Assembly: GCF_020731355.1 (NCBI RefSeq)
Contig: NZ_JAJFZK010000017.1
Coordinates: 1-43,991, forward strand
Reading direction: 5' to 3'
DNA from: Bacillus sp. REN16
Lineage (GTDB): Bacteria; Bacillota; Bacilli; Bacillales; Bacillaceae_L
DNA: 43,991 bases
Positions 18,399-25,374 of the stretch are shown here, one piece after another (the stretch's first letter is position 1; every line of letters begins with the position of its first letter). The notes below the pieces were generated by a model. It worked only from the letters and a program-made list of their open reading frames with translations, made no database searches and was not told where the DNA came from. Position numbers and translations under genes: made by a program.

Positions 18399-19510
18399 TG
18401 AGTATTTTACAGGCAAAATTTAAATTGTTTTTGAGAAAGCCAATGCTTATGATTGGCATGACCGTGATGAGTATTGTGTTTGCCTTGTTATTAGGCGCCG
18501 CAAATTATTCAACGATTAATGTACCTGTTTATACAGACATCGAAAATATTGAAGAAACGGAGCTTTGGAAGGATATAAACAAAACGCAAGGCTTTGAATT
18601 TTCACTAGTGACAGAGGATGAGGCGAAGAAAATAGTCAGTGAAGGTGACGCCGAGGCTGCGGTGAAGATTAAGGAGGACTCCTACACGATTGTTGTTGTG
18701 ACAGAGACGTCTTCTAATCTCCATTTATTAGAAAGCTATCTTCAAACCTTTTATGGCGACCTTTTAATGGAAGACAACATCAAAGAGGCAGCGACTGCAA
18801 GTAGCCATATTGATCCAGATGCCATTTTAGGTGAATTAAAGGAAAAGAAAGAGAATCCATTATTCAAGATTCAGGAAGCTTCCTTCCGCGGCGACGATGT
18901 TGTGATTATCGATAATCAGATGCAAACCATTTTTGGATTTACATTATTCTTTGTCATTTACACAATTTCTTATAATGTCCACAATATTTTACAGGAGAGA
19001 ACATGGGGCGTCTGGGACCGAATGATTTTATCGCCTTTAAAAAAATGGGAGATGTATGCAGGAAATTTAGTGTATAGCTTCCTCATGGGTTACTTTCAGG
19101 TTGCTCTCATCTTTTTCGTGTTCCGGTATGGAGTTGGGGTAGACTTTTACGGGGGATTTGGAAAAACATTAATTGTATTAATCCCTTATGTGTTCTCAAT
19201 CGTTGCCTTAGCACTATTTCTAGTCAGTATTGTTAGAAGCACTCAGCAATTCAATGCGATTATATCGCTCGTGTCAGTCTGCCTGTCGATGCTTGGCGGG
19301 GCTTATTGGCCACTTGAAATTGTTAGCTCAGACTTTTTGTTAAAAGTATCAGACTTTGTGCCAATTAAACATGCAATGGAAGGCTTAAAAGCAGCGACCA
19401 TTTACGGAGCACCAATGAGTGAATTACTGTACCCGATTAGCATTCTAACGTTAATGGGAGTCGTGTTAATCGGAATCGGGATTAATGTAATGGAACGGAA
19501 GAACGCATAA
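18395..19510 (+). CDS. lnrN: ABC-2 type permease, LnrN-like
   Basis: 371 residues, with the same fold as the previous gene: first helix (about 17-35), extracellular domain (about 36-180), then a membrane core with NILQERTWGVWDRM, a typical ABC-2 coupling segment. It completes the ATPase-permease-permease exporter. GAGGTG lies 8 nt upstream; ATG 18398 is an alternative start. Confidence 0.8.
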   Translation: MMSILQAKFKLFLRKPMLMIGMTVMSIVFALLLGAANYSTINVPVYTDIENIEETELWKDINKTQGFEFSLVTEDEAKKIVSEGDAEAAVKIKEDSYTIVVVTETSSNLHLLESYLQTFYGDLLMEDNIKEAATASSHIDPDAILGELKEKKENPLFKIQEASFRGDDVVIIDNQMQTIFGFTLFFVIYTISYNVHNILQERTWGVWDRMILSPLKKWEMYAGNLVYSFLMGYFQVALIFFVFRYGVGVDFYGGFGKTLIVLIPYVFSIVALALFLVSIVRSTQQFNAIISLVSVCLSMLGGAYWPLEIVSSDFLLKVSDFVPIKHAMEGLKAATIYGAPMSELLYPISILTLMGVVLIGIGINVMERKNA

Positions 19511-19521
19511 TCGTGGATGGA

Positions 19522-19553
19522 AAAAAGGCAGGGGCTATCAGCTTCTGCCTTTT
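19522..19553 (+). terminator. Terminator after the ABC genes
   Basis: AAGGCAGGGGC pairs with GCTTCTGCCTT (one G-T-type mismatch or wobble), with a 5-nt loop, followed by TTTG. Confidence 0.8.
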
Positions 19554-19566
19554 GTTCGTTGTAGGG

Positions 19567-19587
19567 CTCGGTCATGTTTTACATAAA
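19567..19587 (+). promoter_or_regulatory. Copy of the conserved motif upstream of the HtrA-type gene
   Basis: CTCGGTCATGTTTTACATAAA, nearly the same as 16102-16125, with one fewer base after CTC and two fewer T in the run. ATGTTTTACAT is an inverted repeat. It lies 44 nt ahead of the protease start. Confidence 0.5.
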
Positions 19588-19630
19588 AAATGGGTAAAAT
19601 TGAATATGGAATGTTTTTTAAAAAGGAGAA

Positions 19631-20875
19631 ATGGCGATAATGGGGTATTATGATCAGGATTATGCAAATCAGAGATATAAACGCAGAGGGGGTCGTGGCA
19701 GCTGGTTTTTTACAGCATTCATCGGAGCCATCATTGGGGCATTGCTTGTTGTCGTTCTTGTACCGACATTATCAAAGTATCATTTACTTCCATACGAGGA
19801 GAATGTCGCCACTAATGAGCAAAATGGGCTAGATGATGTAGAGAGAAAAGCACCGGAATCTGGTGAAGGTGTCCAGCAGACCATTAATGTAAACGTCACG
19901 TCAGAGATTACGGATGCCGTGAACCGTGTAAGTGAGGCAGTCGTGGGAGTTGTTAATCTTCAACAAACAAACTTTTGGTCGGAGGAAGCCACGGCGGCCG
20001 GGACAGGCTCTGGAGTCGTGTATAAAAAAGGAAATGGCAAGGCTTTTATCGTTACAAACCACCATGTTATTGAAGGAGCATCAGATATAGAAGTCAGCTT
20101 AAGTGACGGGTCAAGAGTGAAGGGAAAACTGCTTGGGAGTGATATTTGGACGGATTTAGCGGTGATTGAAATTGACGCTAGCCATGTAGAAAAGATTGCT
20201 CAATTTGGCAACTCCGATACTATTAATCTGGGTGAGCCGGTCATTGCCATTGGTAATCCGTTGGGACTTGAATTTTCTGGTTCGGTTACACAAGGTATTA
20301 TTTCCGGCTTAAATCGGACAATTCCTGTTGATATTAATCAGGATGGCGTACCTGATTGGAATGCCGATGTCATGCAAACAGATGCAGCGATTAATCCAGG
20401 AAATAGCGGAGGAGCCCTTGTGAATATTAAGGGAGAAGTAATCGGCATCAATTCAATGAAAATTGCACAGGAAGCAGTTGAAGGTATTGGCCTTTCAATA
20501 CCTATAACAAGTGCAAAGCCCATTATTGAGGATCTTGAACTATATGGTGAGGTGAAGCGTCCATTTATGGGTGTGGGGCAACTCAGGTCACTAAGTGAAA
20601 TTTCCTCCTATCATCGAGTGCAAACCTTACATTTACCGAATGAGATCACTGAGGGAGTAGCTGTTTTAGAAGTGATACGAAATACACCTGCCTCTCAAGC
20701 GGGATTACGTGAGTTAGATGTGATTGTCGAACTAGACGGTGAAAAAATTGCATCAGTGGTTGAATTACGAAAGCATTTATATAAAAAATCAGTAGGTGAC
20801 AAAATGGAGGTTATATTCTACCGAGCGGGTGAAAAACAAAAGGCAACCATACAATTGGCTAGTGAATCGATGTGA
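19631..20875 (+). CDS. htrC: HtrA/DegP-type membrane serine protease (YycK/HtrC)
   Basis: 414 residues. A short basic cytoplasmic head, one transmembrane helix (about 26-46), a trypsin-like domain with the triad H145 (TNHHVIEGA), D175 (WTDLAVIEI) and S259 (PGNSGGALV), and a C-terminal PDZ domain (about 325-410). It degrades or refolds damaged proteins outside the membrane. The place after the wal genes and before rlmH is that of B. subtilis htrC (yycK). The start could be ATG 19631, 2 nt from AGGAG, or ATG 19640, 11 nt from it. Confidence 0.92.
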   Translation: MAIMGYYDQDYANQRYKRRGGRGSWFFTAFIGAIIGALLVVVLVPTLSKYHLLPYEENVATNEQNGLDDVERKAPESGEGVQQTINVNVTSEITDAVNRVSEAVVGVVNLQQTNFWSEEATAAGTGSGVVYKKGNGKAFIVTNHHVIEGASDIEVSLSDGSRVKGKLLGSDIWTDLAVIEIDASHVEKIAQFGNSDTINLGEPVIAIGNPLGLEFSGSVTQGIISGLNRTIPVDINQDGVPDWNADVMQTDAAINPGNSGGALVNIKGEVIGINSMKIAQEAVEGIGLSIPITSAKPIIEDLELYGEVKRPFMGVGQLRSLSEISSYHRVQTLHLPNEITEGVAVLEVIRNTPASQAGLRELDVIVELDGEKIASVVELRKHLYKKSVGDKMEVIFYRAGEKQKATIQLASESM

Positions 20876-20883
20876 AATCATTT

Positions 20884-20917
20884 ACAGGAGAGAGAAAAAA
20901 TTCTCCTGTTTTTTTGT
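20884..20917 (+). terminator. Terminator after the HtrA-type gene
   Basis: Perfect ACAGGAGA/TCTCCTGT stem followed by a T run. Confidence 0.9.
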
Positions 20918-21284
20918 GGACAAAATAATATGTTAAAATGGGTAAGATAAAAACATGTGGATAAGAAAAAATAAACAGAAAAAGTTATACCCATAATTCC
21001 CAAGGGGCTGTGGGTAAGATAGATGGAGGAAGTAAAAATGATTAAATGTTGTGAAGAACATATTGAATTAGCATTAGATATAATGGTGGATGAACATGAG
21101 ATTGCGCCGATTATGACGAAAATTGAAGATGAAAACTTATCAACAACCTGCGAATTTTGTCAAAATAAGGCAGTATATGTTGTGGGGAACTAATATTCCC
21201 ATACAAGATGTGGATAGACTTTGTGGATATGTGGATAACTATTGTGGATAATATGTTTGTAAAATGTGAGCGAAGTGGGGATAA
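20915..21284 (-). repeat. Cluster of DnaA boxes, all in one direction
   Basis: On the minus strand the DnaA box TTATCCACA is perfect at 20956-20964, 21230-21238 and 21243-21251. One-mismatch boxes are at 20915-20923, 21009-21017, 21209-21217, 21222-21230 and 21276-21284. Eight boxes in 370 bp have the same orientation, and four of them are packed into 21209-21251. They flank the CxxH/CxxC gene, and the last overlaps the rlmH ribosome site region. Confidence 0.75.
21038..21193 (+). CDS. CxxH/CxxC mini-protein
   Basis: 51 residues with four conserved metal-ligand-type residues: CCEEH near the start and CEFC near the end, the hallmark of the Bacillus CxxH/CxxC protein family, usually found just before rlmH. 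GGAGGAAGT precedes the ATG. It probably binds zinc. No function is established. Confidence 0.85.
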   Translation: MIKCCEEHIELALDIMVDEHEIAPIMTKIEDENLSTTCEFCQNKAVYVVGN

Positions 21285-21286
21285 GT

Positions 21287-21766
21287 TTGAACATCACAAT
21301 CGTAACAATTGGAAAACTGAAAGAAAAGTATTTGATTCAAGGGATCAATGAATACTTAAAACGATTAATGGCTTATGCGAAGGTGGAAATCGTGGAGCTT
21401 GCTGATGAAAAGGCACCGGAAAATTTAAGTGGAACGGAAATGGAGCAGGTGAAGCAAAAAGAGGGAGAGCGAATTCTTGCAAAGTTATCGGACGACACCC
21501 ATGTGATTGCCTTAGCGATTGAAGGTAAAATGAAGTCCTCAGAGCAACTGGCAGCAGATATTGATAACCTAGCAACCTATGGGAAAAGCAAAATCGCCTT
21601 TGTCATCGGAGGATCGCTCGGATTAAGCAAGGATGTCATGAAGCGGGCAAATGATACATTGTCATTTTCAAAAATGACCTTTCCGCATCAGTTGATGAGG
21701 TTGATATTGGTAGAGCAGGTGTATCGGGCTTTTCGGATTAATAGGGGAGAACCGTATCATAAGTAA
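21287..21766 (+). CDS. rlmH: 23S rRNA pseudouridine-1915 N3-methyltransferase
   Basis: 159 residues, the family length. SPOUT-class features: [15 protein letters not shown] at the start, [10 protein letters not shown] (SAM-binding knot) and the end [28 protein letters not shown] in family-typical form. The start is TTG at 21287, which gives the family N-terminus; GTG 21266 would add seven residues not seen in the family. The ribosome site AGTGGGG is weak and lies in a DnaA-like box. It methylates Psi1915 in helix 69 of 23S rRNA. Confidence 0.95.
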   Translation: MNITIVTIGKLKEKYLIQGINEYLKRLMAYAKVEIVELADEKAPENLSGTEMEQVKQKEGERILAKLSDDTHVIALAIEGKMKSSEQLAADIDNLATYGKSKIAFVIGGSLGLSKDVMKRANDTLSFSKMTFPHQLMRLILVEQVYRAFRINRGEPYHK

Positions 21767-21787
21767 ATGAGGTTTTGGAATAGGAAT

Positions 21788-21824
21788 AGCACCAATTCAA
21801 TAATAATCTGAATGGTGCTATATT
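21788..21824 (+). terminator. Terminator after rlmH
   Basis: AGCACC-ATTCA pairs with TGAAT-GGTGCT (one bulge), followed by ATATTTGTT. Confidence 0.7.
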
Positions 21825-21957
21825 TGTTAAGCCATCTAAAATGGCCTTATAAATCTGGACTATATTCGAGTGTTGCTTGTGAATTTGCATTTTCTACCAA
21901 GGAAAAACCGTTTAATATATCTTATCATCTAATTTTTCAAGTGTTTAATTTTTATAG

Positions 21958-21971
21958 TGCAAACGGTTGCG
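21958..21971 (+). promoter_or_regulatory. Upstream LacI-family operator
   Basis: TGCAAACGGTTGCG, a near-palindrome with the central CG of LacI/CcpA-type sites. It is identical to 22127-22140 and 169 bp from it. The rest of 21825-22067 is AT-rich with no gene seen. Confidence 0.65.
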
Positions 21972-22067
21972 TAATTTATGAATTAATAATATAATAAACA
22001 ATGTTTTCATATAAGATGTTCTCATTGTACAAATTGCTTGTTTTTTGATATGAATGGTTAATAATAC

Positions 22068-22095
22068 TTGATTCTATCATAGTACAATTTATATA
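22068..22095 (+). promoter_or_regulatory. Probable sigma-A promoter of the sugar transporter gene
   Basis: TTGATT (22068-22073) and TATATA (22090-22095) with 16 bp between them. It sits between the two identical operators. Confidence 0.5.
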
Positions 22096-22126
22096 GGTGA
22101 TTGAAAACCCTTACCTTCAATTTTAA

Positions 22127-22140
22127 TGCAAACGGTTGCG
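22127..22140 (+). promoter_or_regulatory. Downstream LacI-family operator
   Basis: Second TGCAAACGGTTGCG, about 25 bp after the expected transcription start. Bound repressor could act as a roadblock or loop with 21958-21971. It could also be a CcpA (cre) site. No LacI-type gene is in the window. Confidence 0.65.
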
Positions 22141-22197
22141 CAATTTGGTAGTGAAAAAGAGTTTATAGAGTCTATAAAGTTATTTTAGGAGGTTATT

Positions 22198-23556
22198 ATG
22201 TTAGCGGAACAGCGTGATAATAATAGTAAGAAAGTGAATAGACAGCAGTTGCCTACTCTCCCAATTAATATGATTTGGATGATAAGCTTTGGCTTTTTAG
22301 GGGTACAGATGGCTTTTTCTTTACAAAGTTCAAATATGGGACGTATCTTTCAAACGATTGGTGCCGATCCTCATACATTAGGATTCTTCTTTATTTTACC
22401 GCCACTGGCAGGTTTAATTGTTCAACCCCTGGTTGGATACTTTTCAGACAGAACTTGGATGCCAAGACTTGGACGACGTATCCCTTACTTACTTGTTGGG
22501 GCTGTTGTAGCAGTCATAGTAATGTGTTTGTTGCCAAATGCAGGTAGTTTTGGGTTTGGCCCAATTGTAGCTCTTACTTTTGGAGCAGTAGCAATTTTGT
22601 TTATGGATGTTTCATCGAATGTTGCAATGCAGCCATTTAAAATGATGGTGGGTGACATGGTTAATGAAGAGCAAAAGGGATTTGCTTATTCAATACAAAG
22701 CTTTCTCTCAAACAGTGGTGCTGTGTTAGCTTGTATATTTCCTTTCCTTCTAACAATACTTGGTGTATCAAATAGTGCGCCCGAAGGGGTTGTACCACAA
22801 TCAGTAATTATCTCTTTTTATGCAGGAGCTATTATCTTAATTATTTGTAGTCTTTTTACCGTTTTGAAAGTTAAAGAGTACTCACCAGCTGAATATGCTG
22901 CTTATCATGGTATTACGAATGAGGAAAAAAGTGAAAAAGTGAGTGTGATTAGATTACTGCGTAATGCCCCAAAAGTATTTTGGACTGTATCCCTGGTTCA
23001 AATGTTTTGCTGGATGGGATTTCAGTATTTATGGACATATGGTACGGGTGCAGTTGCAGAAAATGTTTGGCAAACAGCTGAACCATCAAGTGCTGCATAT
23101 CAAGCAGCTGGAAACTGGTTTGGAATCCTTTCCGCTGTGCAATCAATTGCAGCGGTACTTTGGTCCCTTGTGTTAGCGCGCGTGCCAAATGATAAGCGTA
23201 AAATCTGGTATGCACTCAGTTTGTTATTAGGTAGTATTGGTTTTGGATCAGTATTTTTCATACACAACCAATTCGCGTTACTTGCATCATTTACATTAAT
23301 TGGTATTGCGTGGGCAGCTATGATGACATTCCCATTCACAATGCTAACAAATGCCTTATCTGGTGGAAATATGGGCACGTATTTAGGGCTCTTTAATGGT
23401 AGTATTTGTTTGCCACAAATTATTGCCTCATGTTTAAGTTTTGCCTTGTTCCCTGCATTAGGTTCATCGATGCCGGTCATGATTTTAGTTTCAGGAGTTT
23501 TACTTGCGGTAGGGGCGTTTAGTGTTTCAATCATTAAAGAAACCTATGCTAGATAG
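22198..23556 (+). CDS. MFS sugar transporter, GPH/SLC45-like (maltose or sucrose type)
   Basis: 452 residues, 12 predicted helices. The loop after helix 2 reads GYFSDRTWMPRLGRRIPY, the signature of the SLC45/SUT branch that imports disaccharides with protons. MDVSSNVAMQPFKMMVGDM in helix 4-5 is also typical. AGGAGG precedes the ATG. It is a single-gene unit under two LacI-type operators. No glycosidase or phosphorylase lies beside it, so the sugar cannot be fixed. Maltose or another alpha-glucoside is an inference from the operator type and family. Confidence 0.8.
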   Translation: MLAEQRDNNSKKVNRQQLPTLPINMIWMISFGFLGVQMAFSLQSSNMGRIFQTIGADPHTLGFFFILPPLAGLIVQPLVGYFSDRTWMPRLGRRIPYLLVGAVVAVIVMCLLPNAGSFGFGPIVALTFGAVAILFMDVSSNVAMQPFKMMVGDMVNEEQKGFAYSIQSFLSNSGAVLACIFPFLLTILGVSNSAPEGVVPQSVIISFYAGAIILIICSLFTVLKVKEYSPAEYAAYHGITNEEKSEKVSVIRLLRNAPKVFWTVSLVQMFCWMGFQYLWTYGTGAVAENVWQTAEPSSAAYQAAGNWFGILSAVQSIAAVLWSLVLARVPNDKRKIWYALSLLLGSIGFGSVFFIHNQFALLASFTLIGIAWAAMMTFPFTMLTNALSGGNMGTYLGLFNGSICLPQIIASCLSFALFPALGSSMPVMILVSGVLLAVGAFSVSIIKETYAR

Positions 23557-23596
23557 AAATTATATTTATTGATACGTTGATTGTCTTTCAACTAAT

Positions 23597-23721
23597 GTTC
23601 TTCATCGTGATGGAGAACAAACTTTGCCCCTTCTTTTCACAGGAAGGGTATTTTGTAGGTCTGACCACAAGTATATATAAAGAAAAACACATTGAATTCC
23701 GGCGGGATCCAATGTGTTTTT
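23597..23721. terminator. Hairpins between the sugar transporter and the PAS gene
   Basis: GTTCTTCATC/GATGGAGAAC near 23597-23620 and CCCTTC/GAAGGG near 23629-23648 are hairpins without strong T tracts. AAAAACACATTG (23683-23694) with CAATGTGTTTTT (23710-23721) is a perfect 12-bp stem with T runs on both strands, so it serves both convergent genes. Confidence 0.8.
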
Positions 23722-23742
23722 CAGCGGCCTCAGGTTATCTTT

Positions 23743-24222
23743 TTATTTAGGCTTAACAGCTATAAATTCATCTATTGTTTCAGGTGTGTTTTTACCTTCT
23801 TTTCCTTGGAAAAGGTCGATATTAACGGTCACATCCATACAGCCAAGATATTTTCCGTTTTTATCACGTACCGCCATAAATTTTTGGTAGATTTGACCGG
23901 TTTCTTCGCCTGAGCGTTTTGGGAACCAAAATTCCCAATCGTCGCGTGCTCCAGAACGGAAATCATTCAACAGTTTTTCAACGTGGTGGGCCATTCTTGG
24001 GTGAAGCTCCAGCACATGACGGCCAATTGCTTCTTTACGACGACCATGAACGCGATTTGGATTATTTGAATACCAGCGGAAAATGTCGTTAGCATCGCAA
24101 AAACCCATTTCAAATGGTAAAAGATTAATAATTGAATCCAAAGTGCTTGCTTTAATGGCGCCAGTTTCAAAGTTAATGACGGCTTCAGGGCTAATTAACT
24201 CAGATAATTTATTTTCAGACAT
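23743..24222 (-). CDS. PAS-domain protein, DUF438-like sensor fragment
   Basis: 159 residues. After about 30 residues a PAS fold starts: LLPFEMGFCDANDIFRWYSNN, then RRKEAIGRHVLELHP, WEFWFPK and YLGCMDVTVNI. This matches the PAS part of DUF438 proteins, which are linked to redox or nitrogen-oxide metabolism. There is no output domain, so it would act through a partner. AAGGAGAG precedes the ATG. A perfect FNR-type box lies about 112 bp upstream, so expression in low oxygen is likely. A heme or other ligand is possible but not shown. Confidence 0.8.
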   Translation of the reverse strand: MSENKLSELISPEAVINFETGAIKASTLDSIINLLPFEMGFCDANDIFRWYSNNPNRVHGRRKEAIGRHVLELHPRMAHHVEKLLNDFRSGARDDWEFWFPKRSGEETGQIYQKFMAVRDKNGKYLGCMDVTVNIDLFQGKEGKNTPETIDEFIAVKPK

Positions 24223-24249
24223 TGATAACTCTCCTTTATGCGAAGAATA

Positions 24250-24259
24250 GTGAGATAAA
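24250..24259 (-). promoter_or_regulatory. Half-site repeat related to the FNR box
   Basis: GTGAGATAAA is the reverse complement of TTTATCTCAC, which forms half of the FNR-type box at 24327-24342. It lies between that box and the gene start. Confidence 0.3.
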
Positions 24260-24326
24260 ACCTGCTATTTTTGGTGATTATTATCTAACTCCATAAATAA
24301 TGATAGCATCAATAGCGAAAATAAAT

Positions 24327-24342
24327 TGTGATTTATCTCACA
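24327..24342 (-). promoter_or_regulatory. FNR/CRP-type operator
   Basis: TGTGA-N6-TCACA is a perfect match to the B. subtilis Fnr consensus, extended by one more paired base at each end (TTGTGA/TCACAA). It is placed to activate the PAS gene under oxygen limitation. No fnr gene is in the window. Confidence 0.7.
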
Positions 24343-24410
24343 ATAACTGTTTTTTCAGGAGGCGTTTTTTAGAGTAATTGCAAATAATAGAACGTACTTG
24401 AAATTTGATA

Positions 24411-24464
24411 AAAAAAGCAACTGCATACCTATGCTTAATAGATAGGTACGTAGTTGCTTTTTAA
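24411..24464 (-). terminator. Terminator of the restriction-modification unit
   Basis: AAAGCAACT...TACCTAT pairs with ATAGGTA...AGTTGCTTT, with A/T runs outside. Read on the minus strand it ends in a run of T. Confidence 0.88.
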
Positions 24465-24469
24465 ATCCA

Positions 24470-25363
24470 TTATAAATAAATATCGGAGTTATGAAAACGC
24501 TGGTTATACACTCCAAGTAAATCATCAACAAATGTGTTAATAGAGATTTTCTCAAGTTCAATTGGGAAATTTGGAGGTACCAATTTATCTTTCTTTAACT
24601 CATCTGTTGTATTGTATAACTTTGGTATATCCGTACTAAAATCAACAATTAAGAGCGCGCATCTTTCATATTTATGATGATCTTTAGTAGGGTCTTGTCT
24701 ACCATTAATAAAGTCAAAAAAGCTAATATACTTTGCTATATTTGTAACATTCTTTTTAAACTTTACTTGATTTTTAACCATGGCAACTTCGTCATATTCT
24801 CTAACAGGTATCATATATACTTCACCAAGGCAAAGATTTGGGTGTAAATTATGAAGATTTAGTGCTTCGGCAAAAGTCCTCTCAAATAATGTATCTGCAT
24901 TCTTTGCAAGGCTGCTCATTTGGCTTCTGATATTGATAACGACTATTTGTTCTGTAAGTTCCTTACCCAACGAACATGTAATATTTTCATGAAGCAAAGG
25001 ACCCCAACTAATTTTTTCTTTAACGGGTATAATATTTGTAGGCTTCACACAAATATCTTGATCCTTTTGCTTTAGCAGCCCGGTAATTTTTAATTCAGGT
25101 TTACCATGACCTAGCGGCGGGAAAATTTTAGATGGATTGATACTGGTCCTAATCAGCTCGGCTTTAATTAATTCGTGTAAGTGATTGATTAATCCTTGTG
25201 ATCGGATCAGTGCTTCTTTAGCTTTTTGTCCGTTACCGTATGGAATTCCTTTTGAATTGACAGGCGAGCCTTTTACGGTTGCGGTTGTAATGGACGCTTC
25301 TAGATCATTTTTCATATTCAGCAAAGTCGAATTCAAATCTAAAAGGTTATTATTGTTTAGCAT
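24470..25363 (-). CDS. Putative type II restriction endonuclease
   Basis: 297 residues from the ATG at 25363, which has GAGGTGGGAG just upstream; a GTG at 25372 is in frame but less well spaced. No family recognised with certainty. PELKITGLLKQK (about 89-100) has an E-x-K that could be part of a PD-(D/E)xK nuclease core. The stretch RSQMSSLAKNADTLFERTFAEALNLH is a helical block that I associate loosely with XcyI/Cfr9I-like enzymes. The call rests mainly on position: it starts 11 nt after the methyltransferase stop, on the same strand, with a shared terminator. The target is unknown. Confidence 0.6.
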   Translation of the reverse strand: MLNNNNLLDLNSTLLNMKNDLEASITTATVKGSPVNSKGIPYGNGQKAKEALIRSQGLINHLHELIKAELIRTSINPSKIFPPLGHGKPELKITGLLKQKDQDICVKPTNIIPVKEKISWGPLLHENITCSLGKELTEQIVVINIRSQMSSLAKNADTLFERTFAEALNLHNLHPNLCLGEVYMIPVREYDEVAMVKNQVKFKKNVTNIAKYISFFDFINGRQDPTKDHHKYERCALLIVDFSTDIPKLYNTTDELKKDKLVPPNFPIELEKISINTFVDDLLGVYNQRFHNSDIYL

Positions 25364-25374
25364 TTCTCCCACCT

